Below, piece after piece: positions 6,407 to 6,592 of a DNA stretch of 6,592 nucleotides; positions within the stretch are counted from its first letter, which is position 1; every line of letters starts with the position of its first letter. This stretch comes from Lentzea sp. (lineage in GTDB: Bacteria; Actinomycetota; Actinomycetes; Mycobacteriales; Pseudonocardiaceae): assembly GCA_030146905.1 (NCBI GenBank), contig JASLAV010000552.1, forward strand, positions 1 through 6,592, read 5' to 3'. Both the position numbers and the translations under genes were made by a program. The notes beneath the pieces were generated by a model, which made no database searches, had not been told where the DNA came from, and worked only from the letters and a program-made list of their open reading frames with translations.

Positions 6407-6446
6407 GTCGGTAGTTCACCGCAGTCTCGACACTGGGAGTCACACC

Positions 6447-6592
6447 ATGGCCGTCCGCATCCTCACGCTCGTCGGCAGCCTCCGCTCGGGATCGCACAAC
6501 CGCAGGCTCGCCGAGGCCGCGGTCCAGATCGCGCCCGAGCACGTCGAGGTCGGCCTGTTCGAGGGCCTGGACACGGTGCCGTTCTACAACGA
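6447..6592 (+). CDS. NAD(P)H-dependent FMN reductase (flavodoxin-like), N-terminal part, cut by right edge
   Basis: Forty-eight complete codons are visible. The start MAVRILTLVGSLRSGSHNRR is the phosphate-binding beta-strand and loop of the FMN_red family (GSLR-x-GS-x-N), which binds the FMN phosphate. DTVPFYN (42-48) matches the conserved 'IPFYNED' stretch of this family, to which azoreductases, chromate or quinone reductases and flavin reductases belong. Such enzymes reduce flavins, quinones or electrophiles at the expense of NAD(P)H in the cytoplasm. The ATG at 6447 follows GGGAG (6435-6439) by 7 nt. No convincing promoter could be picked out for this direction. Divergence from a TetR gene suggests induction by a small-molecule ligand. 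The substrate and the rest of the protein cannot be seen. Confidence 0.85.
   Translation, partial: MAVRILTLVGSLRSGSHNRRLAEAAVQIAPEHVEVGLFEGLDTVPFYN

Noticed and set aside
2983..6414. Very long open frame on the plus strand opposite the cellulase and TetR genes
   Set aside because: It is Arg/Gly/Val-rich with no recognisable domain. It runs antisense to clear minus-strand genes and through their promoters, operators and terminator. Long antisense frames are a normal by-product of extreme third-position GC.

Overview
This is high-GC DNA with a strong G/C bias at third codon positions and weak T-tracts after its hairpin. It carries operators of the AGCGCT-core LacI family, and together these point to a saprophytic, cellulose-degrading actinomycete. 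A Pseudonocardiaceae-like or Streptomyces-like host would fit, but the genus is a guess. No mobile element, CRISPR array, tRNA or rRNA was seen. Every gene is on the minus strand except the last, which is divergent and cut by the right edge.

Right to left along the minus strand, the window holds: (i) a TetR-family repressor (5718-6362), divergent from the start of a plus-strand flavodoxin-like NAD(P)H-dependent FMN reductase (6447 to the edge), with a 9+9 bp inverted repeat between them; (ii) a secreted modular family 9 cellulase (3052-5622; signal peptide, CBM4, Ig-like, GH9, CBM2) with a perfect CebR/CelR-type palindrome at its promoter and a strong hairpin after its stop codon; (iii) a ChvE/MmsA/MmsB-type (ChvE-GguA-GguB) sugar ABC transporter operon (2860 down to position 1, permease truncated), with two LacI-type operators of a different sequence at its promoter.

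The genes make sense as part of a plant cell-wall utilisation locus. The cellulase cuts cellulose outside the cell under likely cello-oligosaccharide control. The adjacent transporter imports monosaccharides, and its operators match an arabinose-type AraR pattern as I recall it, so control by a pentose or related sugar is plausible. Neither LacI-type repressor gene lies in the window. The TetR/FMN reductase pair looks like a separate redox or stress unit.

I see no undescribed system. The most informative content is regulatory: two distinct operator classes on adjacent codirectional units, a 10-bp-period direct repeat between the paired operators, and a possible leaderless, autoregulated TetR gene.
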